Positions 38,629-49,637 of a DNA stretch of 64,000 nucleotides are shown here, in pieces. A program made the position numbers and the translations under genes. The stretch lies in NCBI GenBank assembly GCA_023374045.1, contig CM041777.1, forward strand, positions 103,246,046 through 103,310,045, given 5' to 3'. Under the pieces are notes generated by a model that was given only the letters and a program-made list of their open reading frames with translations, did not search any database and was not told the DNA's origin. This DNA comes from Limonium bicolor. Lineage: Eukaryota > Streptophyta > Magnoliopsida > Caryophyllales > Plumbaginaceae. Within the stretch, counting starts at the first letter, position 1; every line of letters starts with the position of its first letter.

Positions 38629-39783
38629 GACGAGGGCACGACAACAACTACAATCTTAATCTAGGGGAAGGTGAAGAAATATACTATATTTTATCAAAAG
38701 AAAGCTCGTGATTAAGAAATTATATATGATCTGGTGGGAATAATTTGGTATTTTGTCTATTTCCCATCTGATTAGATCATTATCCAGATCACATGAGGTT
38801 TTGTCTTTGTTTCAATCGATCTACTATACTATCTATATTATATAATCGAACTTGTCTTTATGCCATCATTAATCTTTCTTGAATTAGTGCATGTAATCAC
38901 ATATATGTAGTAAGCTTTATTCGATTCAGGCTGGTTACTTGCTTAGTTTTGTACCTACCTAGCTAGCTAGTTCTAGAGATAGGTTTAAGATCCGTGTATG
39001 TTTCGTTTGAAGAATCCTTATATGGCTCATCATAATCAGCAATCTTTGATTGAGTTACTTTCTTCATTGTGCATCACGTCTAGCGTTGCAGGTTTGTACA
39101 TGTCTCTATGAACTACCTTGCGTTGCCTTCATTAAACTAATTTAGCTACTACTCCCTCCATTCTAAAGTATTAATCCCTGTATTTTTACCTCGGAGAGTA
39201 ATATTAGTTGACTTCACTTTTGAAATCATTGATTCTAATTTCTGAAGCGGTAGCTGAACTCACTTTTAGTTGCTGGTGCTTAGCTTAATTAACCGTACGG
39301 TTTCAAGTTTGGTAACACTCCTCTTTTAGGTTCCTCCTCCTCCTTCAGATTTGATGGTCGATCGTGGGGCTATCTTCTGTCTGCACTGAAATACAACTTG
39401 ATTATATTCTGTGGCTACTTGTACCTATAGTGCTGTCTTTTCATTGGATTGGGTGATTCAAATAGTGACTTGAGACTGTTAGTTGTACACATTTGTTCTG
39501 TAGTCTGGCCGCAAATGTTAATATTGCATGATGGAACCAACTACATAAAACTCTTTTTTCTCATATCCCAATCACATTTTTCTTGCTTGAAAATATGACT
39601 TGTTCTTCGTCTTCTTCAGTTCTGCCGTTTTTTTCATTCCTTCTCGTAGTTTTACATCATTTGCTGGCGCTGCTAATAGTTTAGGTCAAGTGTCAGCTTA
39701 GAAGATAGCTAACTGTTTATAAGTTTCTGAAGAGACAATACTTTACTCACTGATTATTGGAACTCGGGTGAAGTTAGCGGCTA
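38629..39783. other. 3' side of the ALOG gene, non-coding
   Basis: Probable 3' UTR and downstream intergenic DNA with no gene. A short remnant 'actccctccattc..ctcggagagta' at about 39151-39202 looks like a collapsed Stowaway end pair. Confidence 0.4.
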
Positions 39784-40019
39784 CTACCTCGTCATAAGTG
39801 TCCTGTTTGTTTTTTGGCATGTTTTTCCACCTCAGTATTAAACATATAAATAAGATAAAATAATTTTATAAAACTAAATTTTGTATTATATAGTTTATCA
39901 TGTAAGGAATCATATGTAAAACTTAAATTTTCAAAATTAATTTATCTTATATATTAAAAATTGAAGTCAAACAATATATCCAAATAGTAAATAGGACGGT
40001 CGACCTGGGACGGAGGAAG
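39784..40019. mobile_element. Stowaway-type MITE, family A copy 2
   Basis: 236 bp, from ctacctcgtc to ggacggaggaag, with TA at 39782-39783 and 40020-40021. It shares 'tgtcctgtttgttttttggc' and the general layout with the MITE at 28960. It lies about 1.2 kb downstream of the ALOG gene. Confidence 0.8.
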
Positions 40020-40493
40020 TATTAAAGACAGTTTGGTTTGGCTTTGTTTGGCATGACAGTGCTGGCAGGAGCAATACTTCAAACAGTGTATCAGTGAAAC
40101 ATAAATAGTACGAAAAAGTTGGTTACAAAAATATTAATATTTCATTCGCGATAGATACTTAATGATCACTAGTTAAAAGTTACAACCACTGTTCCCGTAA
40201 GACAAACTACTTTCTTCGCTTGTTTTTTTGAAAAATAAAGGAGACATCTGAAATTTTCTTCTTATTAAGGCCTCCACCCAATTTCCAAACCTAATCCACC
40301 ATACACTCTATGTCATGCATACACATTGGCCTCATTTTTATAAACCATTAAACTTCGATCATGCATACATTATCATTCACAATTATTAATTGAAACTAAC
40401 AAATCAGATATAAAATTATGGAAAAATTACATCCCCACCTATGATGTTTAGTGAAATTACACACTAAACTCACGTGGTTTTAAAAATTATTTT
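40020..40493. other. Non-coding flank of the CACTA element
   Basis: AT-rich, no feature recognised. Confidence 0.4.
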
Positions 40494-40800
40494 CACTACT
40501 AGAAAAATCGGCATTAGAGACGGACAATTCCGTCTCTAATCCGTCATTAAATGATATTAGCGATGGATTAGAGACGGAATTGTCCGTCGCTAATGCCGTC
40601 GTCGCTAAATCAAAGTCGCGTCGGAAGCCGTCATCCGTCGCCAAATAACGACGGATTAGAGACGGAGTCGTCCGTCGCTAAATAATATTGACGACGGATT
40701 AGAGACGGAACTGCCCGTCGCTAAACTGGCGACGGAAATTTATATTTTTCTGATTAATTTTTAGTGACGGACATTCCGTCGCTATTCCGTCGCTAATCTG
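40494..40800. repeat. CACTA terminus and subterminal repeats
   Basis: After the terminus there are repeated direct and inverted copies of the words gtccgtcgctaa and gacggattagagacgga between about 40510 and 40790. Subterminal repeats of this type are where the TNPA-like protein binds in characterised En/Spm elements. That role is inferred for this copy. Confidence 0.8.
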
Positions 40801-41066
40801 TTTTCATTTTTTAAAAAATATATTTAATATTTTAATTTGTAGACATATTTTCACCTGTAAATGTGGACATATAACACATTTTATTCATATCCACCTTTAA
40901 TATGCAATACCATAAACAGTTGTACTCATTAATCTCACTAACAGACCAAAAATAAATGTTCAGTCAACACAATCACACCAAATAAGCAATACCATGAAGT
41001 AATGCAGTCGAATTTGATACAGACATAGTTCAAGCTAATAAAGTCAAATGTCATATCTATCTAATA

Positions 41067-41080
41067 CCCCCCCCCCCCCC
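41067..41080. repeat. C14 homopolymer
   Basis: Fourteen C in a row. On the minus strand this is a G14 run in the glycine-rich tail region of the CACTA gene, prone to slippage in the genome or in assembly. Confidence 0.9.
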
Positions 41081-41171
41081 AACCATGTCCATCCCCTGGA
41101 CGATATCCCATATGATCACCCGGACCACCCGAACCACCTGAGCCATCATGTGGATCTCTAGGCCACTGACC

Positions 41172-41843
41172 CTATCCACCCGTACTAGAGCCAGCACCAG
41201 GATCACTGTACGGTCGGCTCTGCTGAGAGGGAAACATTTGAGAGATCTGCGCTCGTATCATCCTCTGCATCTCCTCGCTGAACATCTCCTGGCGCACCGC
41301 TTCCCTCTCCTCAATACGAACCTGCCGCCTGTAATTTTCATCGAACTTCTGACTCAGATCCTGCTCAATCTCCATCTTCATGGACTCGTATGTGCTATGG
41401 TCTTTGCCGGAAGCACGTGAGCTAGTGCCGGTGGAGTGAAATGAATCAGGGAAGTACGCCGGTGCTAGCTCACCCACACCGTAGACCCTCTGCTTTCTGG
41501 ATTTCCCTTCAACAGCCTTATAAAAAATTTCATTAGGGTCTACTGGTGTGGCTTGCAGAGATGGATCATCAGGAGTGGTTGACTCCTGAGTGGCAGCATC
41601 TAACAACTCTTCGTATTTATGCTTCATAATCATAACACAATGATATATATATATATAATTAGTACTCATCGCTAATGAATAAATTTCAATAATGTAATCA
41701 ACTTAAATAAGTTAAATTAAAACACTTACAGTAGTGTCCTCGACCTTGGAGCATACAGGCACACTGTTTCCATGCTCATCCTTGCTCGAATGAGTGTGTA
41801 TGAACAATGTGTAAGCATCCGGTTGTGTACTGTATTTCTTAGT
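41172..41843 (-). CDS. CACTA transposase, C-terminal segment (Transposase_24 / Ptta-like), two exons
   Basis: Two pieces appear to splice together in frame. The first is 41843-41730 (38 codons, preceded by a T-rich tract and TAG, ending at a GTAAGT donor), containing DAYTLFIHTHSSKDEHGN. The second is 41621-41172 (acceptor ATTATGAAG), starting HKYEELLDA and containing YGVGELAPAYFP and a charged, probably coiled-coil stretch (about residues 95-150) rich in Glu, Arg and Gln. The pattern resembles the C-terminal half of plant Ptta/En/Spm family proteins, the TNPA-like DNA-binding partner. The frame stops at a TAG at 41172-41174, but a Gly-rich reading continues past it in the same frame to the C14 run at 41067-41080, so the stop may be a recent nonsense change. 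The splice sites are predictions. Confidence 0.6.
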
Positions 41844-41880
41844 CTACAAAAAAAACACTTGATTAAATTAGAAGCAAGCC

Positions 41881-43985
41881 TTTAAAAAATTTGACAGAAC
41901 CTCCCCTGTTTTTTTACATTTCCCACACATAAAAACCAGGATTGTTCAGTCAGAATCAGATAATGATTAATCAATCAAGGCTTAAAAAAATCTGACATAA
42001 CCTCCCCTGTTTTTATGCATTTGCCCACACATATACAATCCAATATTGCACATATCAGAATCTGATAACAATCACAACTCACATAATGCCTCGAGTTAAA
42101 TGTGTCTTTCGTCTTGTCCTTCACATTTACAACTGTGTTGAATATGTTTTCAAAAACATTTTTTTCACTGTGCATCACATCTATAATATGTCTGATCAAT
42201 AAATCTTTCCAATACGGTAGATCCCAGAAGATACTTCTTTTACTCCATCCACAAGTTTTAGCAATTTGAACATTTACTTCAGCCGAACCAATCTCAGTGA
42301 CCTTCATTAAACCCATCCGATTCAACTCTGCAAGTATTTCGTCACCAGTTTTGAAATGTGGGGCAACCTTGGTCTCTCTGTGCCCTTTACGGAAAGACAT
42401 TTTATCATTACGAAACTTGTGGTCTGGAGGAAGAAACTTTCTGGAGTTGTCAAACCACGACTGCTTCTTACTACAACGCAATGTGAATGCGTCACTATCT
42501 TCCATGCAATGTGGGCACGCCAGTCTACCAGTAGTGCTCCAACCTGATAGCATTGCATACGCAGGAAAGTCGTTTATGGTCCATATCAATGCAGCTCTCA
42601 TTTGAAATTTTTTCTTTCTGGACACATCATATGTTGTGACTCCAGCCCACAACTCTTGCAACTCAGCTATAAGAGGTTGTAAAAACACATCAATCTTTCC
42701 TTTAAGATTTTTAGGGCCAGGAACAAAAACTGTAAGAAAGAAGAACTCATCTTTCATACACATCCCAGACGGTAAATTATATGGTGTAATTACAACTGGC
42801 CAGCAAGAGTACTGTCTTCCAGAAGCAGTAAATGGTTGGAAACCATCAGTACATAACCCAAGTCTGACATTTCTAGACTCCGAAGCAAAAATAGCATGAA
42901 TCTGGTCAAAGTGTTTCCACGCTTTTGAGTCGGAGGGGTGACACATGTTGTCATCTTCCATTTTGTGTTCTGCGTGCCATCTCATATCGGTAGCCGTTGC
43001 AGGAGAAGCGTAAAGCCTTTTCAGCCTTGGAATGAGAGGGAAGTACTGCATCTTCTTGAAAGGTACCTTACTTTTTCTCCTTTTTGTCCCCTCTTTGATG
43101 GGCTTGTATCTGGGACGAGTGCAAAACTTGCATACATCCAGATCTTTATCTTCTCCCCAGAAAATCATACATAGTTCGGAACAACAATCGATTTCTTCAT
43201 AAGGTAACCCAAGACCACGTATGATTTTCTTTGCTTCGTAGAAGTTTTTTGGAATGTCAGTGTTTTCTGGACGGAGCTCGCAGTAGGTTTTGCAAACTCG
43301 ATCAATCAATGCCTGAGGTGCTTGGTAGTCATTCTTAATGGACATTAATTCAGTGGTGATAGATAGTACACTATGATGCATGCCACTGAATAACTTTCTT
43401 TTAGCATGTTCCATCAACTCAAAAAAATTTTTAGCCTCAGGAGTTGGAGTATCCTCTGTATCCTCTTCAACCTCCTCCATAAAATTAAATGTATCCCCAA
43501 ATTCTTCTGGAACCTCACCTACAGCATGTGCAATCATTTGCTCTAACATTTCAACATGTGGAACCTCATTAGGCGTAGTGCTTCTCGAGGTAGCTTGTAC
43601 GGGTGTGTTATCTTCTCCATGGAATATCCAATCAAAGTAATTGTACATAAAACCTTTCTGTGCTAAATGAACCTTAACGACATCAGGCTTGAGATACTGT
43701 CTGTTTCTACACCTTGTCATGTCGCAAGGGGACTTAATTTTACCATCTTCCATACATTCAGGGTGTTGTAGTGCAAAAGCGACAAACTCTTCCATCTTCC
43801 TCAGCCATTCGGCAGAGATTCTACCTCTCTCAAAGGTTCTCTCATCGTACATCCACAATCTATCGGGTCTCATGCCTATACTGATCAAACACTACTTTAG
43901 TTAAAACAAATAAAATTTTAAAAAAATTCGACATAGTCTCCCCTATTTTTTAACTTTTCCGCTTATTTTTAAGCATCCCACAAGG
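41881..43985. repeat. Dispersed 45-nt motif, three copies in the CACTA element
   Basis: A motif with consensus 'aaaaaatttgacataacctc' followed by 'ccctgttttt..cattt.ccca' occurs at about 41885-41935, 41985-42035 and 43918-43965. The first two lie in the predicted intron and the third just upstream of the transposase start. All have the same orientation. It could be a regulatory or subterminal-type binding motif. Its function is unknown. Confidence 0.6.
41975..43873 (-). CDS. CACTA (En/Spm) TNP2-like transposase, 3'-truncated
   Basis: An open frame of 632 codons from the ATG at 43873. The frame is open five codons further up but without an ATG. Residues 1-87 form the plant transposase-associated domain (begins MRPDRLWMYD). 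Residues 95-160 are an acidic linker, 225-255 have paired cysteines (CCSELC, CKFC), and about 285-500 match the Transposase_21/TNP2 core. Candidate catalytic acidic residues are the Asp in LCTDGFQPF (about 343), the Asp in WTINDFPAY (about 435) and the Glu in VMHSEKNVF (about 570). The family's role is to cut and paste elements with CACTA ends. The usual downstream DUF4218 part is absent. The frame probably leaves the exon at a GTGAGT donor at 42082, making the last 36 codons intronic. The chain would then join the exons at 41843-41172. Activity is uncertain. Confidence 0.82.
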   Translation of the reverse strand: MRPDRLWMYDERTFERGRISAEWLRKMEEFVAFALQHPECMEDGKIKSPCDMTRCRNRQYLKPDVVKVHLAQKGFMYNYFDWIFHGEDNTPVQATSRSTTPNEVPHVEMLEQMIAHAVGEVPEEFGDTFNFMEEVEEDTEDTPTPEAKNFFELMEHAKRKLFSGMHHSVLSITTELMSIKNDYQAPQALIDRVCKTYCELRPENTDIPKNFYEAKKIIRGLGLPYEEIDCCSELCMIFWGEDKDLDVCKFCTRPRYKPIKEGTKRRKSKVPFKKMQYFPLIPRLKRLYASPATATDMRWHAEHKMEDDNMCHPSDSKAWKHFDQIHAIFASESRNVRLGLCTDGFQPFTASGRQYSCWPVVITPYNLPSGMCMKDEFFFLTVFVPGPKNLKGKIDVFLQPLIAELQELWAGVTTYDVSRKKKFQMRAALIWTINDFPAYAMLSGWSTTGRLACPHCMEDSDAFTLRCSKKQSWFDNSRKFLPPDHKFRNDKMSFRKGHRETKVAPHFKTGDEILAELNRMGLMKVTEIGSAEVNVQIAKTCGWSKRSIFWDLPYWKDLLIRHIIDVMHSEKNVFENIFNTVVNVKDKTKDTFNSRHYVSCDCYQILICAILDCICVGKCIKTGEVMSDFFKP

Positions 43986-43990
43986 ACAAT

Positions 43991-45120
43991 TCACAAATAC
44001 CTACAACATTTATCATCGATGCAAATTAAGTAACTAACAAAACACACACACAAAAAGTATAAAGGTATGATTAAGCTCATATGATACTATCGACTAATGC
44101 TATTCTCTAAGGTATCATTTGGATGTTAGTAATTAAAAACTCAAGTTGTTATCATAATTTAGAAACGGATATAAACAAAAGGTATTTTAGAAGGAAAAAA
44201 CAAGCCTTTTTTCGTAATGAGGTAATGGATGAGTTTAAAAAACAAAGTGAAGTATTATCATACATATACATTTAATTATATAGATAAATTTAGTACAATT
44301 TACAAAATCTAATACTCCCTCGTTAAACTTGCACGGTAAGAAATGATACATATATATTATACTCTATATAATTAAATCCCACATCAACAAGATACACGAT
44401 TATCAAAACTTCAAAAAAATAGAGACTTTCAAAAGAACAAAAGGTCTGATTCCATTTGTATTATTGATAAAAATCCTCGGTTGGTCGTTGATTATAGTTA
44501 ATTATAACTATATTATTAATTAATTAAAGAAAACATTATAATCATTCGACGACAACATTATAATCTCTTATGGGCGTATTAAAAACAGTTTATCTCATTA
44601 GTTTTACTTTTTAACTCTATACATCACATACATTAATTGTTTTAATTTTTATTATTTTATCTTACATAATTCACCGCCAGTGATATGTACCATGGTATGA
44701 TGAAGAACACTAGTAACCTGTAACTTGTATCTTTCTTCCTACATATGACATTAGGGGAGGGAATGCACTTTGATTAGTTTGGTGAATGCATATGTATTGT
44801 TGTTAGCTGGAGTATATTATCAAGAGGAAATTATACCGTAGAGCAATCAATTATCAACTTATATTTATTAATTCATGTTATAATATGAAGCGCCATTTTT
44901 AAAGTGTACTTAAACATTCTTATATTTGAAAGTCAAAAAAACATTCTTATATTTGAGTTGCTATATAAATTGTGGATCAAAACTATGAAATACTTGTATT
45001 AATTAGAACGAAGGACAAAGAAAAAACAATAATGTTCCCAAATAATATAATTAATCCAAACCAATAAAACTGACAAATAATATAATCCAAACAATAACAT
45101 TCTTGTATTACAAAAAATGA
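43991..45120. other. AT-rich intergenic DNA
   Basis: No gene, array or element end recognised. Confidence 0.45.
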
Positions 45121-46905
45121 AGTTATTGAAGGGTGTAAGTACTAAATTATTCTTTTGTACTGGACCATCCGATATTTATATGGGCTGAAGACCTGTAGGG
45201 GGTATGCACACTTAAGGACATAGGGTGAGAAGTATTGAGTTAAACCGAGGGGGCGAGGGCCATAGTGTCCTTTGTCGTAAGAATGGTGTGCCCAAGGGAA
45301 TATCCAAGGGGCCGAGGGCCATAGTGCCCTTTGTCTTTGGGCCAGTGTACCTGCGGATGCTTGTGTATTGTGGTATTGGTTAAACCCTTGGCACGATAAA
45401 ATGAGTATTTACTTACGGTGGTGTGAATTCTTATTACTTATAAAGGTTTGGTGGTGCATGGTGATAAGTGGTGAAGATATGCATTTATTAGGTTTATATT
45501 CACCTACATTATACTTGGGTTATAACGTATTTTCACTATTTTATAGAATACTAGGTATTTATTAGTGAACTTATACATTTATGGATATAATTTAGGTAAA
45601 AGATCATTTGAGCACAATGGAATGATCAAAATGAGCTGAATTGATGCTTATACGAGACTTTGAGATGTGTGCCACGAAGTTCGAGACCAAGACGGGACCA
45701 AAGGGGAGTAAAACTTGCATTCTGGAGTGTTTGGAGCTGTGTCCGGGTTTACAAACCTAGACCAACCCCCGCTAAACCTTCTGCCTTGTCTCCACCCTGG
45801 TCCGGGTTTATGTTCGGGTTTCTAACCCTTTAATGAAGCTACTAGCATGATTTCGACGTGGTATGGGTTTGTGTATGGGTTTACAAACCTGGACCAACCC
45901 CTTGTTGAGCTCTCTATTGAAATTTTGACATGGTCCGGGTCCACACACAGAGACACCTAGACTCGACAATACACATGTTTTGAGAATCAAAATTCTCATT
46001 CACTCACACCCGCACTCCAGCCCCGTTTTCTAAATACAGAGGCGACCACAAGAAGAAAGAAATGGAGGAGAAAAAAAAGAAGAAGAAGAGAAGAAGAAGA
46101 AGAAGAGAAGAGAGAGGGACTCCAAAGCTCAACCACCACCATTAATGGCTATCTCTTTCCTCTTTCTCTTCTTTGTAGTACCAAAGTTTGTGTAAACCCA
46201 TTTTGTGCCTTGGATGGGGGTTTGACACTAAATCCCCCAAACATGCTTGTAATACCAAATTTGCTTAATATAGTTATTTTATCTCTCTAATTTATCGAGT
46301 GTGCTAGATTGATCACCTATGTGCATTTATGGTTTCTCTCAATTTCATAATTTTGTAAAATTGAGATTTGGCCAAGGGAGAGATAAACCCTAGATTTTGC
46401 CCTCTTTAATCAATTGGTAAAATCTATTGTAATTGCTAAGGATTAGTGTGTTTTTACTAGTGTTGTGACATCTAAAAATGGGTGTGTCTTAGGTGTAAAA
46501 CATTAAGCAAGGGAATGAAAATCATGAATATATCTAAATATAAAATTGTTAGTGTTGGTACTCTGGTGTCTTGTGATAGTCTCATTGTTGATACAATCAT
46601 TGAATATGACTATTTAGGCGAAACACCACTCGGCAAGAATACAACATTGTATAGTAAGTTAGCAATATAGGTTATCCCACATAAGAGTAACTTAGGAAGA
46701 TTGTTAAACTAGCTTGAAGAATCGTAACAAACTGATTACGAGTTGTAAGTTGTGCGCTCAAGGTGATCCCACGAGTTAAGAGTGTGGCCCAATTTCTTCA
46801 ACTAATGATTCAACATTTGCAAGTCAGGGGTTCTGTATTTGCACTCGAAGGATAGATATCAACTGTGTTCAACCCTTAAATTAGTTAGATGGTCGAATCT
46901 CAGAC
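45121..46905. other. Probable retroelement-derived non-coding DNA
   Basis: The stretch contains the duplicated phrase 'gagggccatagtg.ccttt' at about 45255-45275 and 45314-45334. Two related 'gggtttacaaacct.gacca' blocks lie near 45744-45763 and 45876-45896, with a further 'tccgggttt' near 45800. A GA-rich microsatellite lies at 46060-46125. Such short direct repeats and purine tracts are common in plant LTRs, but no PBS, PPT or coding domain ties them to a family. Confidence 0.35.
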
Positions 46906-47490
46906 TAGGGATGACAATTTTAAATGGATATCCGTTAACCCGGTCCACCCGACTTAAATAAACGGATGAAAACCTAAAATATATAGATGACGGATCGGGT
47001 GACGGATGATCGGATTAGATGACGGATCAGATCGGGTGACGGATGTAGTCTTTTCATTTGTCACCCGATCCATCATCCGTTTAAAGTTACACCTTGTTTT
47101 ATTTTAAGTAACCAAACAAATTTTATAGATTTTTTTAAGAAAACAAAAAAATATATTCCATTTTTGTTGTCTCTTTCATACAATGCAAAATTATGTTTAT
47201 TTTATGATTGATATTGGTGGAATATTTGATTACGTTGGAGTAAAGTTTCTTAAAATACAAAGAAATTTTACCTTTAGCAATACAAAAATAATTTATATTC
47301 ATTATAAAAGTTATTATTTATGATAAAGAAACGATTATCACTCGATCACCCGAATCACCCGTGGATAATGGATGGACGGATGACCGATGAAGAATTAACA
47401 GGTAACGAATGGACGGATGATGAATGATATATCCGAGTGACGGATGCGGGTGATACTTCACCCGACCCGAACCCGATACCGGGCCAGCAG
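46906..47490. mobile_element. Possible hAT-like element related to 28507, right end unclear
   Basis: It begins TAGGGATGACAATTTT, close to the terminus of the element at 28507. It has many copies of 'gacggatcgggtgacgg' words on the left and their inverted forms (cacccgatccatc, cgatcacccgaatcacccg) further right. The interior is AT-rich. A clean right terminus was not found, so the end is approximate. Confidence 0.45.
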
Positions 47491-48218
47491 TTTAGACAGA
47501 AGATGATCAGCAATAGCATCATACTATCTAAGAGCATTTCCTTTAAAGCAAATCACTGCCAAGCCATCAAGAGCACTTGAGAGCAAGATTATTCATATTA
47601 ATTAATTAATTTGTTTTTGGGTAATTTATTACTTTTGAAAGTTCTTTGTTAGTGCTAGATTGTATGTGTAAAAATAGCATTTTTTCTATTTTAAAATTAT
47701 GCTAGTTAGTTAGTTTGTTGATTACCATGATTGTAGAGTTCGCACGTATTAGTATTTTTGTAATATAATGTTTGTGATAAGTATGAAACTCTTACTAATA
47801 TTTATAGAACATTATCTTTGCTTTACATTCATCTTCAAAGTCTTTCGACTCTAACCTATGAAAAACTCTAAGTTAGCAACTTAGAATTCTACAATTAGGA
47901 TGTATGTATGTATGGTTGGGGGACTGACTCAAGCAGACTTTTGTTATTACACGAGTAGGGGCCCGCCTCTTTGTATGTCCATCTAGTGACATGGAACAGG
48001 ACCCCAATTTAAAGGCTCAAATTTTTGAAGACCAATTTTTTTAAAAATAGTGTCAATTATCTTATAGTTTATACAATTAAATGACTACGAAGGTTTCTGA
48101 CATATTAAAAAATACAGATAAATAACAGTAGATTGAACTTAACAATATTATGTTTTTTAGAAGTCAATAAATAAATAAAATTGTCATGAAACTGTTTGTA
48201 TTTTAGTACTATTTTTTT
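47491..48218. other. Intergenic DNA
   Basis: No feature that I can support. Confidence 0.4.
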
Positions 48219-48636
48219 AAAGGGAAAATTCACGAGATATCCCTGTTTTCTTTCGTAATTCACAATATACCCCTGTGATTTTCGTAATTCAACTTTAAAC
48301 ATGTTTAAATGTTGTCCAAAATTGATGAAACTTTACATGGACGATGCTAAAGTGTTATATTTTGGTCCAATATCAAATTTGAAGTTTTTTAAGCTCAAAT
48401 GTGACATGTGGGACCCAATGAATATGTGACTGTTCATTGGGTCCCACAGGTCACATGTGAGCTTAAAAAACTTCAAATTTGATATTGGACCAAAATATAA
48501 CACTTTAGCATCGTCCATGTAATGTTTCATCAATTTTGGACAACATTTAAGCATGTTTAAAGTTAAATTACGAAAATCACAGGGGTATATTGTGAATTAC
48601 GAAAGAAAACAGGGGTATCTCGTGAATTTTCCCTTT
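48219..48636. mobile_element. Foldback element, about 204-bp near-perfect inverted arms
   Basis: The segment from aaagggaaaattcacgag (48219) to ctcgtgaattttcccttt (48636) reads almost the same on both strands. Arms of about 204 bp meet at a loop of about 10 bases near 48423-48432 (tatgtgactg), flanked by cccaatgaa and ttcattggg. Only a few mismatches and one or two single-base length differences were seen between the arms. The length fits a foldback MITE. A transcript across it would form one long hairpin RNA. There is no coding capacity beyond mirror-image frames. Confidence 0.85.
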
Positions 48637-49340
48637 CTTAAATAATACAAATATATTAATTTCCCTTCTTTTTCTATGTAGTCAGTGATAATCTCTTCAA
48701 CTACTTTCTTCTATTCTATTAAGTACTAACACTTATTTCTTCAAAGATTTGTTGTAAATAATGCTAGCATAATGACTATTTTTATGTGACTATTCAATAA
48801 TGAGTAAACTTCTTCTAGTTTGTACGTATTGTTCATTTTTGACATTTTATCTCATTACATAACTTAATATAAAATTGTATTATGATACAACTAAATTTAT
48901 ATTTTTATATTTATATTTAATTTATATAGGGCCTATTAAAATATTTAGCACAAGGCCATGATTACCGAGCCGCCCTTGTACAAGAGAGTAGCCTGACATT
49001 GTCTGCGAATGTGAGGAATGGAATTAGTAACAAGATTCAAGCAATGATACTCGTTTTATATATGATCAATGATTACAAAACGAATCTCTTGTTCATGGAC
49101 AGACAGAGTCTGTCTGACCACTCTCACTCATAAGCTATAAGGATAGAGTAACTCTCACGGTAGCCTTGAATGATTTTTTCTCTCTATCTCTCTCCCTCTA
49201 TGCTTTAGTATTTCTCTCTATATGTTCCGGAATCCCTGTAGGTCAAAATGATACAACACTCAACTTATATATAGGCCTAAATTGATAGTTATCTAATATT
49301 CTAGTCATACACATACTAGGCTACTCTCTCATGGATTTTC
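48637..49340. other. Unassigned, possible minus-strand LTR part
   Basis: On the minus strand there is a TATATATAAG stretch near 49260-49270, followed by leader-like sequence rich in gagaga, as in a copia LTR. A 19-bp word agacagagtctgtctgacc at 49101-49119 recurs at 49619-49637. No PBS or coding domain was identified, so the reading is tentative. Confidence 0.3.
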
Positions 49341-49452
49341 GGAACTGCTCCAACAGCCTCGGTCAGCAGAGTGAGTGTCTGGACGTGGGTAGCTGCTCCA
49401 GCAGCCCGGGTCAGCAGAGTGTGTGTCTGGATGCGGGAAACTACTCCAGCCA
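49341..49452. repeat. 48-bp minisatellite, about 2.3 copies
   Basis: The units 'ctgctccaacagcctcggtc' and 'ctgctccagcagcccgggtc', each followed by 'agcagagtg.gtgtctgga' and a third partial 'ctactccag', lie in tandem. A reverse frame of 94 codons (49316-49600) runs through it and encodes a repeated LLT.A.GA peptide, but no known domain. Confidence 0.7.
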
Positions 49453-49637
49453 TGTTCTCACTTTCACGCACATTTTTTTCCCACTCGTCAGATAGAGTTT
49501 GGTTGACAGTCAGACTCTCTGTCTCAACATCTCTTCTTCCGGTTTTCGTTCGTTCTTCTCTGTTGGCATGTAGGCTCTCGCTGACTTGTTCTCTTTTCAT
49601 GGGGAGTTAATGTCCGTTAGACAGAGTCTGTCTGACC

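Larger units (their letters stand above)
40494..43990 (-). mobile_element. En/Spm (CACTA) DNA transposon, partial
   Basis: The left terminus reads CACTACTAGAAAAATCGGC, a classic CACTA end, at 40494. Subterminal repeats follow, and on the minus strand lie a TNP2-type transposase and a second transposase-related segment. The matching right terminus (ending ctagtagtg) was searched for by eye to the window end and not found, so the right edge given here is only where element-like sequence fades. The 3-bp target duplication cannot be checked. Confidence 0.8.

Noticed and set aside
42297..43904. Several forward frames across the CACTA region
   Set aside because: They are shadows of the minus-strand transposase.
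48333..48554. 73-codon frame in the foldback
   Set aside because: It arises from the inverted repeat, reads through both arms and lacks any domain.
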